Source of the DNA: Paraburkholderia ferrariae NBRC 106233
GTDB taxonomy: Bacteria; Pseudomonadota; Gammaproteobacteria; Burkholderiales; Burkholderiaceae
Assembly (NCBI RefSeq): GCF_000685035.1
Contig: NZ_BAYB01000030.1
Span: forward strand, 1-64,000
DNA: 64,000 nucleotides
Reading direction: 5' to 3'
The position numbers were made by a program, and so were the translations under genes. How positions within the stretch are numbered: the first letter of the stretch is position 1; each line of letters opens with the position of its first letter. The notes beneath the pieces were generated by a model. That model was not told the DNA's origin. It did not search any database and saw only the letters and a program-made list of their open reading frames with translations. Shown here one piece after another: positions 26,176 through 34,933 of the stretch.

Positions 26176-27092
26176 GTCGGGTTCGGAGTCGGGGCAAAAG
26201 GCGTGGCGGGAACGGCGGCGCCGATCGCTCCGGCGGCATCGCGCAGCGCGCGCACCACGGCGCCCGATGCGCGCACGTCGAGCGTGCCGCTCGCACCGAT
26301 GGCGGTGAGCGTGACGCGCAACTCGCCCGCCGTGTCGAGCACGGGCACGCAAACGCTGCTCACGCCGGGACTGGGCGTGTCGATCGCCAGTTCGAAGCCG
26401 CGCTGGCGGATGGCTGAGAGCGTGGCGGCGAATGCCGTATCGGCTTCGGGTTCGGGCGCGGTGTCGTGCGCGGCTCGGGCTTCGCCGGCGTAGGCCGGCT
26501 GGGCGGCCTGGCTCGCCCACATCGCATGCAGGGCCGCGGGCGCGAGGAACGCGCAGAACACGCGGCCCGTTGCCGTGCGCCGCAGCGACATCACCGTGCC
26601 CACATGCAGGTTCACGTGAAGCGGCAGGCTGGCATGCTCGTAGCGCACGATGGTGGGCCCCTGCGGGCCCGCGATACACAGCGCCACGCTGCAGCCGAGC
26701 GCGTGCGCGAGCGCTGCCGCACGCGGCACGGCTTCGCGCAGCGCGGGTTGCTGCGCGAGATGCAGCAGCCCGAGGCGCAGCGCGAGCGGCCCCGGTTCGT
26801 AGCGGCCCGAGAGCGCGTCGCGCTTGATGAGCCCGAGACGCGCGAGGCTCACGAGATACGCGTGAGCCTGGCCCGACGGCAACTCGCCGCTGGCGGCGAG
26901 GTCGCTGGGTGCGAGCGGCGCGCGCGCGTCGGCCAGCGCGCGCAGCAGGCGGCCGGCCACCTCCACGCTCTGGATGCCGCGCTGCGTGCGTCCGGCGGCG
27001 TCGGCGCCGGCATTGCCGATGGCTTCGGCCGCGTCCACGCGTTCGTTGCGACGTCTGTTCACATCGGGTTCCGCATTCGAAAAGGGGTCCAT
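26163..27092 (-). CDS. IclR-family transcriptional regulator (first of a tandem pair)
   Basis: The 309-residue protein repeats the IclR plan: RGIQSVEVAGRLLRALA with SDLAASGELPSGQAHAYLVSLARLGLIKRD as HTH (about 38-90), then an effector domain with LHVNLHVGTVMSLRRTATGRV and a C-terminal VPVLDTAGELRVTLTAIGASG. I use the ATG at 27090-27092; an ATG at 27149 is in frame but would place the start inside the palindromic operator. It is the nearest gene to that operator and is the prime candidate for autoregulation and control of the divergent MBL gene. Confidence 0.87.
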   Translation of the reverse strand: MDPFSNAEPDVNRRRNERVDAAEAIGNAGADAAGRTQRGIQSVEVAGRLLRALADARAPLAPSDLAASGELPSGQAHAYLVSLARLGLIKRDALSGRYEPGPLALRLGLLHLAQQPALREAVPRAAALAHALGCSVALCIAGPQGPTIVRYEHASLPLHVNLHVGTVMSLRRTATGRVFCAFLAPAALHAMWASQAAQPAYAGEARAAHDTAPEPEADTAFAATLSAIRQRGFELAIDTPSPGVSSVCVPVLDTAGELRVTLTAIGASGTLDVRASGAVVRALRDAAGAIGAAVPATPFAPTPNPTCPE

Positions 27093-27146
27093 GTTAACCG
27101 AACTTGCCCGTGCGGCTCGCCGCCCGGGTGTATGGCTTTCGTTAAA

Positions 27147-27197
27147 CAATAGCGAGTAATCTCGCTATTGACAAATGAAAACATGGCGGCCTACTAT
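27147..27197 (+). promoter_or_regulatory. Palindromic IclR operator overlapping the promoter of the MBL unit
   Basis: CAATAGCGAG (27147-27156) and CTCGCTATTG (27161-27170) are a perfect 10-base inverted repeat around TAAT. The consensus -35 TTGACA (27168-27173) starts inside the right arm; an 18-base spacer leads to TACTAT (27192-27197) as -10. Binding here would sit upstream of or on the -35 element of the MBL-FAD-DUF2783 transcript and on the leader of the IclR pair. Confidence 0.8.
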
Positions 27198-27364
27198 GCT
27201 CTCACCCCGGCATAACTTTGGCTGGATTCAATTCGAAACGGGGCGAGACACAACGGACTGGCGCCATCGCGCCCGGTCCCGCCGCGCTTCGCCCCGCCCC
27301 GTCCCACAAGCACCACGAGCCCCACGGGTCCACGACCCCGGCCCCCTCGATACGGAGACTCACC

Positions 27365-28324
27365 ATGGCAAAGGCGTTCGCATCCCAGGCCGACCTCGAA
27401 GAGAAAAAGGTCACGTTCACGCAGCTTTCCGAAAACGCCTACGCGTACACCACGGAGGGCGATCCGAATTCGGGCGTCGTGATCGGCGACGACGGCGTGC
27501 TGATCGTCGATACCACGGCCACGCCGGCCATGGCGCAGGACCTCATCGCCAGGATCCGCAGCGTGACCGACAAGCCCATCAAGTACGTCGTGCTCTCGCA
27601 CTATCACGCGGTGCGCGTGCTGGGGGCCTCCGCGTATTTCAAGGAAGGCGCGCAGCAGATCATTGCAAGCCGCGGCACCTACGAAATGATCGTCGAGCGC
27701 GGCGAGGCCGACATGAAGTCGGAGATCGAGCGCTTCCCGCGTCTTTTCGCGGGCGTGGAAACCGTGCCGGGCCTCACGTGGCCCACGCTCGTGTTCGAGA
27801 AGGAGATCACGCTCTTCCTCGGCAAGCTGGAAGTGAAGATCGCGCATCTGGGCTCGGGCCACACGAAGGGCGACACGGTGGTATGGCTGCCCTCGCAGAA
27901 GGTGCTGTTCTCGGGCGACCTCGTGGAATACGACGCCGCGTGCTACTGCGGCGACGCGCAACTGGCCGAGTGGCCCGCCACGCTCGAAGCGCTGCGCGCG
28001 CTGCAGCCGGGCAAGCTCGTACCGGGCCGCGGCCCCGCGCTCCTCACGCCCGAAGAGGTGAACAAGGGTCTCGACTATACGAAGGACTTCGTGACCACGC
28101 TGCTCGCGCAGGGCCGCAAGGCGGTGGAGCGCAAGCTCGACCTGAAAGCGGCCATGGCGCTCACGCGCGAGGCGATGGACCCGAAGTTCGGCCACGTGTT
28201 CATCTATGAGCACTGCCTGCCGTTCGACGTGTCGCGCGCGTATGACGAGGCGAGCGGGATCACGCATCCGCGTATCTGGACCGCGCAGCGCGACAAGGAC
28301 ATGTGGGGCGCCCTGCAGGACTGA
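27365..28324 (+). CDS. MBL-fold protein with degenerate metal-binding motif
   Basis: The 319-residue protein has the metallo-beta-lactamase fold: GVVIGDDGVLIVDTTATP, VVLSHYHAVRVLGAS, GSGHTKGDTVVWLP and VLFSGDLVEYDA. The usual HxHxDH motif is changed: H79 and H81 are kept but the Asp and His positions read V83 and R84 (HYHAVR), and the C-terminal GHG motif reads GRG (R222). H166 and D185 remain. A normal two-metal hydrolase site is therefore unlikely; one metal or none is expected. The start at 27365 has GGAG upstream. It is followed 30 bases later by the FAD monooxygenase, so it may handle that enzyme's product. I know similar proteins in other Burkholderiales by memory only. Confidence 0.87.
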   Translation: MAKAFASQADLEEKKVTFTQLSENAYAYTTEGDPNSGVVIGDDGVLIVDTTATPAMAQDLIARIRSVTDKPIKYVVLSHYHAVRVLGASAYFKEGAQQIIASRGTYEMIVERGEADMKSEIERFPRLFAGVETVPGLTWPTLVFEKEITLFLGKLEVKIAHLGSGHTKGDTVVWLPSQKVLFSGDLVEYDAACYCGDAQLAEWPATLEALRALQPGKLVPGRGPALLTPEEVNKGLDYTKDFVTTLLAQGRKAVERKLDLKAAMALTREAMDPKFGHVFIYEHCLPFDVSRAYDEASGITHPRIWTAQRDKDMWGALQD

Positions 28325-28354
28325 ACGAAAGGCGACAGGGCAGGAGACACAACA

Positions 28355-30067
28355 ATGATCGACTATCAAACGCTGACGTTCGCCTACGCGCGCTGCCACG
28401 AGCAGGGCGCGCAGGCCGAACCGCGCGTGCACGCCGTTGCCGTGGTGGGCGCGGGGCCGGTGGGCCTTGCCACGGCCATCGACCTTGCGCAGCAGGGCAT
28501 ATCCGTGGTGCTCGTGGACGACGACTGCACCCTTTCCACCGGTTCGCGCGCCATCTGCTTTTCGAAGCGCTCGCTCGATATCTTCGACCGCCTCGGCTGC
28601 GGCGAACGCATGGTCGAAAAGGGCGTGAGCTGGAACGTGGGCAAGGTGTTCCGCAAGGACGAGCTGGTTTATACGTTCAACCTGCTGCCCGAGAGCGGGC
28701 ATCAGCGGCCGGCTTTCGTCAATCTTCAGCAGTACTATGTGGAGGGCTTCCTGCTGGAGCGCGCCCGCGAATTGCCTAACCTGGAGATCCGCTGGAAGAG
28801 CAAGGTAACGGGGCTCGCGCAGCGCGGCACGCCGGGCACCGAAGGCGCACACGTGGCGCTGGACGTCGAAACGCCGGACGGTCCCTATGAACTGCTGGCG
28901 CGCTACGTGGTGGCCTCGGACGGATCGCGCAGCCCGCTGCGCCAGCTGATGGGTCTCGACAGCCAGGGGCGTACCTTCAAGGACCGCTTCCTGATTGCCG
29001 ACGTGAAAATGGAAGCCGACTTCCCCACCGAACGCTGGTTCTGGTTCGATCCGCCGTTTCATCCGAACCAGTCGGTGCTGCTGCATCGCCAGCCCGACAA
29101 CGTCTGGCGCATCGACTTCCAGCTAGGCTGGGACGCCGACCCCGTGCTGGAAAAAACGCCCGACCGCGTGATCCCGCGCGTGCGCGCGCTGCTCGGGCCC
29201 GATGTGAAGTTCGAGCTGGAATGGGTGAGCATCTACACCTTCTCGTGCCTGCGCATGGCGCGCTTTCGCCATGGCAACGTGCTGTTCGCGGGCGACTCGG
29301 CGCACCTCGTTTCGCCGTTCGGCGCGCGCGGCGCGAACAGCGGCTTTCAGGACGCGGAGAACCTGGCCTGGAAACTCGCCGCCGTGCTGGAGGGCCGCGC
29401 GTCCGACGCGCTGCTCGACACCTACGCGAGCGAGCGCGAATACGCAGCCGACGAGAACATCCGCAACTCCACGCGTTCCACCGACTTCATCACGCCCAAG
29501 AGTGCGGTGAGCCGCGTGTTCCGCGACGCCGTGCTCACCCTCGCTCGCGAACATGCGTTCGCGCGTCAACTGGTGAACAGCGGGCGGCTTTCGGTGCCGG
29601 CCGTGCTGAGCGAGTCGTCGCTCAACACGGCGGACGAAGATGCATTCAGCGGCCCGATGGTGCCGGGCGCGCCCTGCACCGATGCCCCCGTGGCGGATGC
29701 GCAGGGCAATGCGGCGTGGCTTCTTCCGCAACTCGGCGACTGCTTCACAGGACTCCTGTTTTGTGCGGCGGGCGCCGTTCTGGATACGCAAACGATTGCG
29801 GCACTCGAATCGCTCGCAAAAAGCGCTGTGCCGGCAAAAATCGTTGCGGTGCTCCAAGGCGACGGTGCCGCACCGGCAGGGCTGCCGGCCAACGCGGCTA
29901 TCGTGCGCGATGGTGCCGGACTCGCTTCGCAACGTTACGACGCGCAGGCAGGGACGTTCTATCTGGTTCGCCCGGACCAGCACGTTTGCGCGCGCTGGCG
30001 TCGCGCCGACGCGGGCCGCGTGGCGCAGGCGCTTGCAAGAGCGCTGTGCGTGCAAGGCACGGCATAA
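28355..30067 (+). CDS. FAD-dependent aromatic-type monooxygenase (MhpA/PheA-like)
   Basis: The 570-residue protein is a group A flavoprotein monooxygenase. It has the ADP-binding GxGxxG motif VAVVGAGPVGLATAIDLAQQG (about 27-47), the DG motif in VVASDGSRSPLRQLMG, the second FAD motif LFAGDSAHLVSPFGARGANSG (about 310-330) and a C-terminal thioredoxin-like domain typical of MhpA and phenol hydroxylases. It would hydroxylate an aromatic or similar ring using NAD(P)H and oxygen. An AGGAGA site precedes the ATG at 28355. It lies between the MBL-fold gene and the DUF2783 gene in one unit under apparent IclR control; IclR regulators often govern aromatic catabolism. Substrate unknown. Confidence 0.88.
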   Translation: MIDYQTLTFAYARCHEQGAQAEPRVHAVAVVGAGPVGLATAIDLAQQGISVVLVDDDCTLSTGSRAICFSKRSLDIFDRLGCGERMVEKGVSWNVGKVFRKDELVYTFNLLPESGHQRPAFVNLQQYYVEGFLLERARELPNLEIRWKSKVTGLAQRGTPGTEGAHVALDVETPDGPYELLARYVVASDGSRSPLRQLMGLDSQGRTFKDRFLIADVKMEADFPTERWFWFDPPFHPNQSVLLHRQPDNVWRIDFQLGWDADPVLEKTPDRVIPRVRALLGPDVKFELEWVSIYTFSCLRMARFRHGNVLFAGDSAHLVSPFGARGANSGFQDAENLAWKLAAVLEGRASDALLDTYASEREYAADENIRNSTRSTDFITPKSAVSRVFRDAVLTLAREHAFARQLVNSGRLSVPAVLSESSLNTADEDAFSGPMVPGAPCTDAPVADAQGNAAWLLPQLGDCFTGLLFCAAGAVLDTQTIAALESLAKSAVPAKIVAVLQGDGAAPAGLPANAAIVRDGAGLASQRYDAQAGTFYLVRPDQHVCARWRRADAGRVAQALARALCVQGTA

Positions 30068-30109
30068 CGGCAGGCGACCCGACCGATCGAACACAAGCAG
30101 GAGACAAGC

Positions 30110-30340
30110 ATGCTCAACACGCAACCCAACCTTGCCCGGCCCGACGACTTCTATGAAGCGCTGATCGACATGCATCGCGATCTGGACGACGTGCAAAGCC
30201 AGTCCGTCAACGCGCAATTGATCCTGCTGCTCGCGAATCATGTGGGCGAGCACGAGACCTTGATGGAGGCAATCCGCTACGCGCGCGCCGGCGTGAGCGT
30301 ACCCTCGTCGAACGGCACCGCAGGCAAGCTCGCGGCATGA
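30110..30340 (+). CDS. DUF2783-family small protein
   Basis: The 76-residue protein starts LNTQPNLARPDDFYEALIDMHRDL after Met and continues SVNAQLILLLANHVGEHETLMEAI. This is the DUF2783 pattern: short, acidic, mostly helical, no membrane segment and no cysteine. A GGAGA ribosome site lies upstream. It follows the FAD monooxygenase by 42 bases and is last in the unit. A role as small partner or effector of the monooxygenase is possible, on position alone. Confidence 0.8.
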   Translation: MLNTQPNLARPDDFYEALIDMHRDLDDVQSQSVNAQLILLLANHVGEHETLMEAIRYARAGVSVPSSNGTAGKLAA

Positions 30341-30375
30341 ATATCAAGCACTTATTCACGCGGCAGCATTGAACG

Positions 30376-30399
30376 CATGGCCGGCGCAAGCCGGCCATG
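30376..30399 (+). terminator. Hairpin with GCAA tetraloop after the DUF2783 gene
   Basis: CATGGCCGGC (30376-30385) and GCCGGCCATG (30390-30399) form a perfect 10-base stem closed by a GCAA loop of the GNRA class. There is no clear U-run after it, so it is a stable 3' end or weak terminator between convergent genes. Confidence 0.55.
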
Positions 30400-30556
30400 A
30401 AGCGTTTCCTTCAACACATCATTTCCTTTGTCCCCTCCGCCTGCGCTTACGCAGGACTTTCGCCGCGCTTACCTTGCCGTCCCGCATGCGGAATGATTAA
30501 AGAGCGCGAGCCCCAGCGCCGCTTACGCGTTCGTAGCAGGCACCGGAACCCGTGCA

Positions 30557-32011
30557 TTAGCCCTTGTCGCCCTCGCGATGCACGGGCTGCGTTTCCTTCA
30601 GGCTCTTCGCAAGCCGCGAAGCTTCCACATAGCCCGGATTCGCGGGCCGCTTGAGGTAGCGCCCTGCGCCGCGGCGCGCGCGCAGATCGCCATTGGCCCA
30701 GACCAGTTCGCCCTGCGAGAGCGTGTGCGTGGGCACGCCGCGAACCGTCATGCCTTCGAACACGTTGAAGTCCACGTTCTGATGGTGGGTCTTGACCGAG
30801 ATCGTCCGCGTGGCCTCCGGGTCCCACACGACGACGTCCGCATCGGCGCCGGCTTCGATCACACCCTTGCGCGGGTAGAGGTTGAAGATCTGCGCCGCGT
30901 TGGTTGACGTGACGCGCACGAATTCGTTGGGCGTGAGGCGTCCCGTGTTGACGCCCTGATCCCACAGCACGGCCATGCGGTCCTCCACGCCGCCGCATCC
31001 ATTCGGAATCCTTGTGAAATCGTTGCGGCCCATGGCCTTCTGCGAAGCGCAGAACACGCAATGGTCGGTAGCGGTGGTATGCAGCAGGCCGCCTTGCAGC
31101 CCGCGCCAGAGCGCGTCGCGATGCTCCTTCGTGCGAAACGGCGGGCTCATGACATGCGCGGCCGCGCGCGTCCAGTCGGGGTCGCGATACACGGCTTCGT
31201 CGATCACGAGATGCCCGGCCAGGACTTCGCCGAACACGCGCTGCCCTTCGCTGCGGGCCCGCGCGATGGCTTCGAGCGCATCCCTGGCCGAAACGTGCAC
31301 GATATACACGGGCACGCCCAGCACCTGGGCGATGCGGATCGCGCGATTGGCCGCTTCGCCTTCCACTTCGGGCGGCCGCGAGAGCGGATGCGCTTCCGGC
31401 CCGGTGAAGCCGCGTGCAAGCAACTGCCGCTGCAACTGGAACACCAGTTCGCCGTTTTCCGCATGCACAGTCGGCAGCGCGCCCAGTTCGAGCGAGCGCG
31501 CGAAGCTGTTCACGAGAATTTCGTCGTCGGCCATGATGGCGTTCTTGTACGCCATGAAGTGCTTGAAGCTGGAGACGCCGTGCTCGTGCACGAGCAGCCC
31601 CATGTCGCGATGCACGCTCTCGTCCCACCACGTCACGGCCACGTGAAAGCCATAATCCGCCGCGGCTTTTTCGGCCCAGCCGCGCCACTCGCGGAACGCC
31701 TCCATCAACGGTTGTTTGGGGTTCGGAATCACGAAGTCGATGATCGACGTGGTGCCGCCCGCAAGGCCCGCGGCGGTGCCCGTATAGAAGTCGTCGCTCG
31801 CCGTCGTGCCCATGAAAGGCAGTTCCATGTGCGTGTGCGGGTCGATGCCGCCCGGCATCACGTACTGGCCGCCCGCATCGACCACCGTCGCGCCCGTGGG
31901 GGCCTCCAGTCCCTCGCCCACGGCCAGGATCGTGCCGTTCTCGCACAGCACATCCGCGCGCCAGGATTTGTCGGCGTTGATGACGGTGCCGCCTCGAATC
32001 AGGATCGCCAT
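30557..32011 (-). CDS. hydA: Dihydropyrimidinase / D-hydantoinase
   Basis: The 484-residue amidohydrolase opens the ring of dihydrouracil or dihydrothymine (and hydantoins) to the N-carbamoyl amino acid. All metal ligands are present: H59 and H61 (DPHTH), the carboxylated lysine K150 in SSFKHFMAYK, H183, H239 and D316 (TATDH). Length equals the family norm. It is the last gene of a minus-strand cluster with NCS1 permease, PreA, PreT and the M20 amidohydrolase, which makes the pyrimidine role far more likely than plain hydantoin turnover. The start at 32009-32011 is supported by GGAGAC about 6 bases upstream. Confidence 0.92.
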   Translation of the reverse strand: MAILIRGGTVINADKSWRADVLCENGTILAVGEGLEAPTGATVVDAGGQYVMPGGIDPHTHMELPFMGTTASDDFYTGTAAGLAGGTTSIIDFVIPNPKQPLMEAFREWRGWAEKAAADYGFHVAVTWWDESVHRDMGLLVHEHGVSSFKHFMAYKNAIMADDEILVNSFARSLELGALPTVHAENGELVFQLQRQLLARGFTGPEAHPLSRPPEVEGEAANRAIRIAQVLGVPVYIVHVSARDALEAIARARSEGQRVFGEVLAGHLVIDEAVYRDPDWTRAAAHVMSPPFRTKEHRDALWRGLQGGLLHTTATDHCVFCASQKAMGRNDFTRIPNGCGGVEDRMAVLWDQGVNTGRLTPNEFVRVTSTNAAQIFNLYPRKGVIEAGADADVVVWDPEATRTISVKTHHQNVDFNVFEGMTVRGVPTHTLSQGELVWANGDLRARRGAGRYLKRPANPGYVEASRLAKSLKETQPVHREGDKG

Positions 32012-32059
32012 GATGCAATGTCTCCTTCGGTTAATGCTTCGAACAGATAGTGAGCACCC

Positions 32060-33565
32060 CTATGCGCTAGCAATGCTCGGGCGCCGGCTCTTGCCGAGCT
32101 TCATCAGCACGCCGTAGACCAGCGCCGCGATCGCAAGCCCCACGAACCACGCATAGGTGTAAAGGCCCTTGAACGCGTCGGGCACGGAAGGGAACGCCGT
32201 GGGAAACGCGGTATTCAGAAAGCCGGGCAGATTCGGCAGCACGCCCGCGAGGAGCGCAATCACGGCGGCCGGATTCCAGCCGTTCGTATACGCATATTCG
32301 CCGCTCTCTTCGAAGAGTTGCGCCGTATCGAGCCGCGTGCCGCGAATCAGGAAGTAATCCACCATGAGAATGCCGGCCACGGGGCCGAGCAGGGCCGAAT
32401 AGCCCACGAGCCAGGTGAAGATATAGCCTTGGGTGGTGGCGAGAATCTTCCACGGCATCATCACGATGGCGATGGTGGCGGTAATCATGCCGCCGGCCTT
32501 GTACGAAATGCCCTTGGGCCACAGGCTCGAAAAATCGTAGGCCGGCCCGACGAGATTGGCGGCGAGGTTGCAGCACATGGTGTCGAGCGTGAGGATGATG
32601 AGCGCGATGCCCACGCCGACGCCTTCCATGCGGCTCGTGAGGTCGATGGGGTCCCAGATGGCCTTGCCGTAGATGACCACGGTGGCCGAAGTCACCACCA
32701 CCGAAACCACCGAAAGGAGCGCCATCGGCACGGGCAGGCCCAGCGCCTGGCCTGCAAGCTGATCTTTCTGCGTTTTCGCGAAGCGCGTGAAGTCGGGAAT
32801 GTTGAGCGCCAGCGTAGCCCAGAAACCCACCATGGCCGTGAGGCTCGGCCAGAACGTGGCCCAGAAGAGGCCCGCCTTCTTGCCGCCCGCCACGAATTGC
32901 GAAGGTTGTGCGAGCATCGAACCCACGCCGCCCGCCTTCGAACAGGCCCACCAGACCAGCGCGACGCACATCACGACCTTGACGGGCGCGGACCAGCTTT
33001 CGAGCCAGCGGATCGAATCCGTGCCGTGCAGGATGAAGTAGAGCTGCAGCACCCAGAACAGCAGGAAGCAGGCGCCCTGGCCGATCGAGATGCCGAGGAA
33101 GGGCAGCGCGTCGCCCACGAGCGCGTTGTGCGTGAGGATGTTGGCGAGCGTGTAGATCGCGCTGCCGCCCAGCCACGACTGGATGCCGTACCAGCCGCAT
33201 GCCACGATGGCGCGCAGCAGGGCGGGCAGCTTCGCGCCCTGGGTGCCGAACGAGGAGCGCACGAGCACCGCATACGGAATGCCGTACTTCGCGCCCGCAT
33301 GGCCGATCAGCAGCATCGGCACGAGTACGATGCTGTTGCCGAGCAGCACGGTGAGCACGGCCTGCCAGGGCGACATGCCCTGCTCGGTGAGCCCGGCCGC
33401 GAGCATGTACGAGGCAATGTTCATCACCATGCCCACCCACAGGGCCGCGAAGTGATACCAGCGCCACGTGCGCTGTGCGGCGCCGGTGGGCGCGAGGTCG
33501 TCGTTGTATAGCTCGCTTTCGCTGCGGCGCGCGCTCGCGTCGCCGGGTACCGCTGGCTGGCTCAT
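32060..33565 (-). CDS. NCS1-family nucleobase:cation symporter
   Basis: The 501-residue inner-membrane protein has about 12 helices and the NCS1 (Mhp1-like) hallmarks GWYGIQSWLGG (substrate-site helix) and NIPDFTRFAKTQKDQ (the loop after helix 6). It should import uracil, thymine, a hydantoin or allantoin with Na+ or H+. Lying between the hydantoinase and preA genes, it most likely brings in the pyrimidine base for this pathway. The start is at 33563-33565 with GGAGAA upstream. Confidence 0.9.
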   Translation of the reverse strand: MSQPAVPGDASARRSESELYNDDLAPTGAAQRTWRWYHFAALWVGMVMNIASYMLAAGLTEQGMSPWQAVLTVLLGNSIVLVPMLLIGHAGAKYGIPYAVLVRSSFGTQGAKLPALLRAIVACGWYGIQSWLGGSAIYTLANILTHNALVGDALPFLGISIGQGACFLLFWVLQLYFILHGTDSIRWLESWSAPVKVVMCVALVWWACSKAGGVGSMLAQPSQFVAGGKKAGLFWATFWPSLTAMVGFWATLALNIPDFTRFAKTQKDQLAGQALGLPVPMALLSVVSVVVTSATVVIYGKAIWDPIDLTSRMEGVGVGIALIILTLDTMCCNLAANLVGPAYDFSSLWPKGISYKAGGMITATIAIVMMPWKILATTQGYIFTWLVGYSALLGPVAGILMVDYFLIRGTRLDTAQLFEESGEYAYTNGWNPAAVIALLAGVLPNLPGFLNTAFPTAFPSVPDAFKGLYTYAWFVGLAIAALVYGVLMKLGKSRRPSIASA

Positions 33566-33616
33566 GATGCGGGTTCTCCGTGGCTTGTCGTTGGGTTCGT
33601 GGGTATCGGGCGGGGG

Positions 33617-34894
33617 TCAGGCCGCCTTGGGGTCGGCTACGCGCGCCGGGTTGTTCGGATGCGTGGTCCAGTTCGAATAGCGGCCGGAATCGACGCGCTC
33701 CATCGTGATGCACTGATCGACCGGGCACACATGCATGCATAAATTGCACCCGACGCAGTTCGCATCGACAACCTCGAAGTGGCGCTTGCCGTCGCGCGTG
33801 GCGGTGATGGCCTGGTGCGAGGTGTCTTCGCAGGCGATGTGGCACAGGCCGCACTGAATGCAGCGGTCCTGGTCGATGCGCGCCTTGATGTCGTAGTCGA
33901 GGTTCAGGTATTGCCAGTCGGTCACGTTGGGCACGGCGCGGCCGCGCACCGCGTCGAGGTTCGCGTAGCCCTTGTCGTCCATCCAGTTCGAAAGGCCGTC
34001 GATCATGTCGCTGACGATTCGGAATCCGTAATGCATCGCCGCGGTGCAGACCTGCACGCTGCCCGCGCCCAGCACGATGAATTCGGCGGCGTCGCGCCAG
34101 TCGGAAATGCCGCCGATGCCGGAGATGGGCAGGCCGTGCGTTTGCGGGTCGCGCGCGATGTCGGCGACCATGTGCAGCGCGATGGGCTTCGCGGCCGGCC
34201 CGCAGTAGCCGCCGTGCGTGCCCTTGCCGTCCACGGTGGGCAGCGGCGCCATGACGTCGAGGTCCACGCCCACGATCGAGTTGATGGTGTTGATGAGCGA
34301 GACGCCGTCCGCGCCGCCCTTGAGCGCGGCGCGCGCGCCGTGGCGAATGTCGGTGACGTTCGGCGTGAGCTTCACGAGGCAGGGCAGGCGCGTGCCCTCC
34401 TTGACCCAGCGCGTGACCATTTCGATGTATTCGGGCACCTGGCCCACGGCCGCGCCCATGCCGCGCTCGCTCATGCCGTGCGGGCAGCCGAAGTTCAGTT
34501 CGACCGCGTCGGCGCCCGTGTCCTCCACCTGCGGGAGGATCCATTTCCAGTCCGCCTCCGTGCACGGCACCATCAGCGAGACGATGAGCGCCCGGTCGGG
34601 CCACAGGCGCTTCACTTCGCGGATCTCGCGCAGGTTCACGTCGAGCGGGCGGTCGGTGATCAGCTCGATATTGTTCAGGCCCGCGATGCGCTGGCCGCGC
34701 CAGGTGGTGGCGCCGTAGCGCGAACTGACGTTGACGACGTGCGGGTCGAGCCCGAGCGTTTTCCAGACCACGCCGCCCCAGCCCGCCTCGAAGGCGCGGT
34801 TGACGTTGTACGCCTTGTCGGTGGGCGGCGCGGAGGCGAGCCAGAAGGGGTTCGGCGATTGGATGCCGGCAATCGTGCAGCGCAGATCGGCCAT
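33617..34894 (-). CDS. preA: NAD-dependent dihydropyrimidine dehydrogenase subunit PreA
   Basis: The 425-residue protein has the dihydroorotate-dehydrogenase-like FMN barrel (start DLRCTIAGIQSPNPFWLASAP, active-site region ELNFGCPHGMSERGMGAAVGQ) and a C-terminal two-cluster ferredoxin domain (CIQCGLCHIAC and CVGCNLCMHVCPVDQC). This is PreA, which reduces uracil and thymine to the 5,6-dihydro forms together with PreT. Length matches E. coli PreA (411) with a small C-terminal extension. preT lies 39 bases upstream on the same strand. Confidence 0.94.
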   Translation of the reverse strand: MADLRCTIAGIQSPNPFWLASAPPTDKAYNVNRAFEAGWGGVVWKTLGLDPHVVNVSSRYGATTWRGQRIAGLNNIELITDRPLDVNLREIREVKRLWPDRALIVSLMVPCTEADWKWILPQVEDTGADAVELNFGCPHGMSERGMGAAVGQVPEYIEMVTRWVKEGTRLPCLVKLTPNVTDIRHGARAALKGGADGVSLINTINSIVGVDLDVMAPLPTVDGKGTHGGYCGPAAKPIALHMVADIARDPQTHGLPISGIGGISDWRDAAEFIVLGAGSVQVCTAAMHYGFRIVSDMIDGLSNWMDDKGYANLDAVRGRAVPNVTDWQYLNLDYDIKARIDQDRCIQCGLCHIACEDTSHQAITATRDGKRHFEVVDANCVGCNLCMHVCPVDQCITMERVDSGRYSNWTTHPNNPARVADPKAA

Positions 34895-34933
34895 GGTGGG
34901 GCTCCGTGTAGATCGGTTGTTCTGGTGTCCGGG

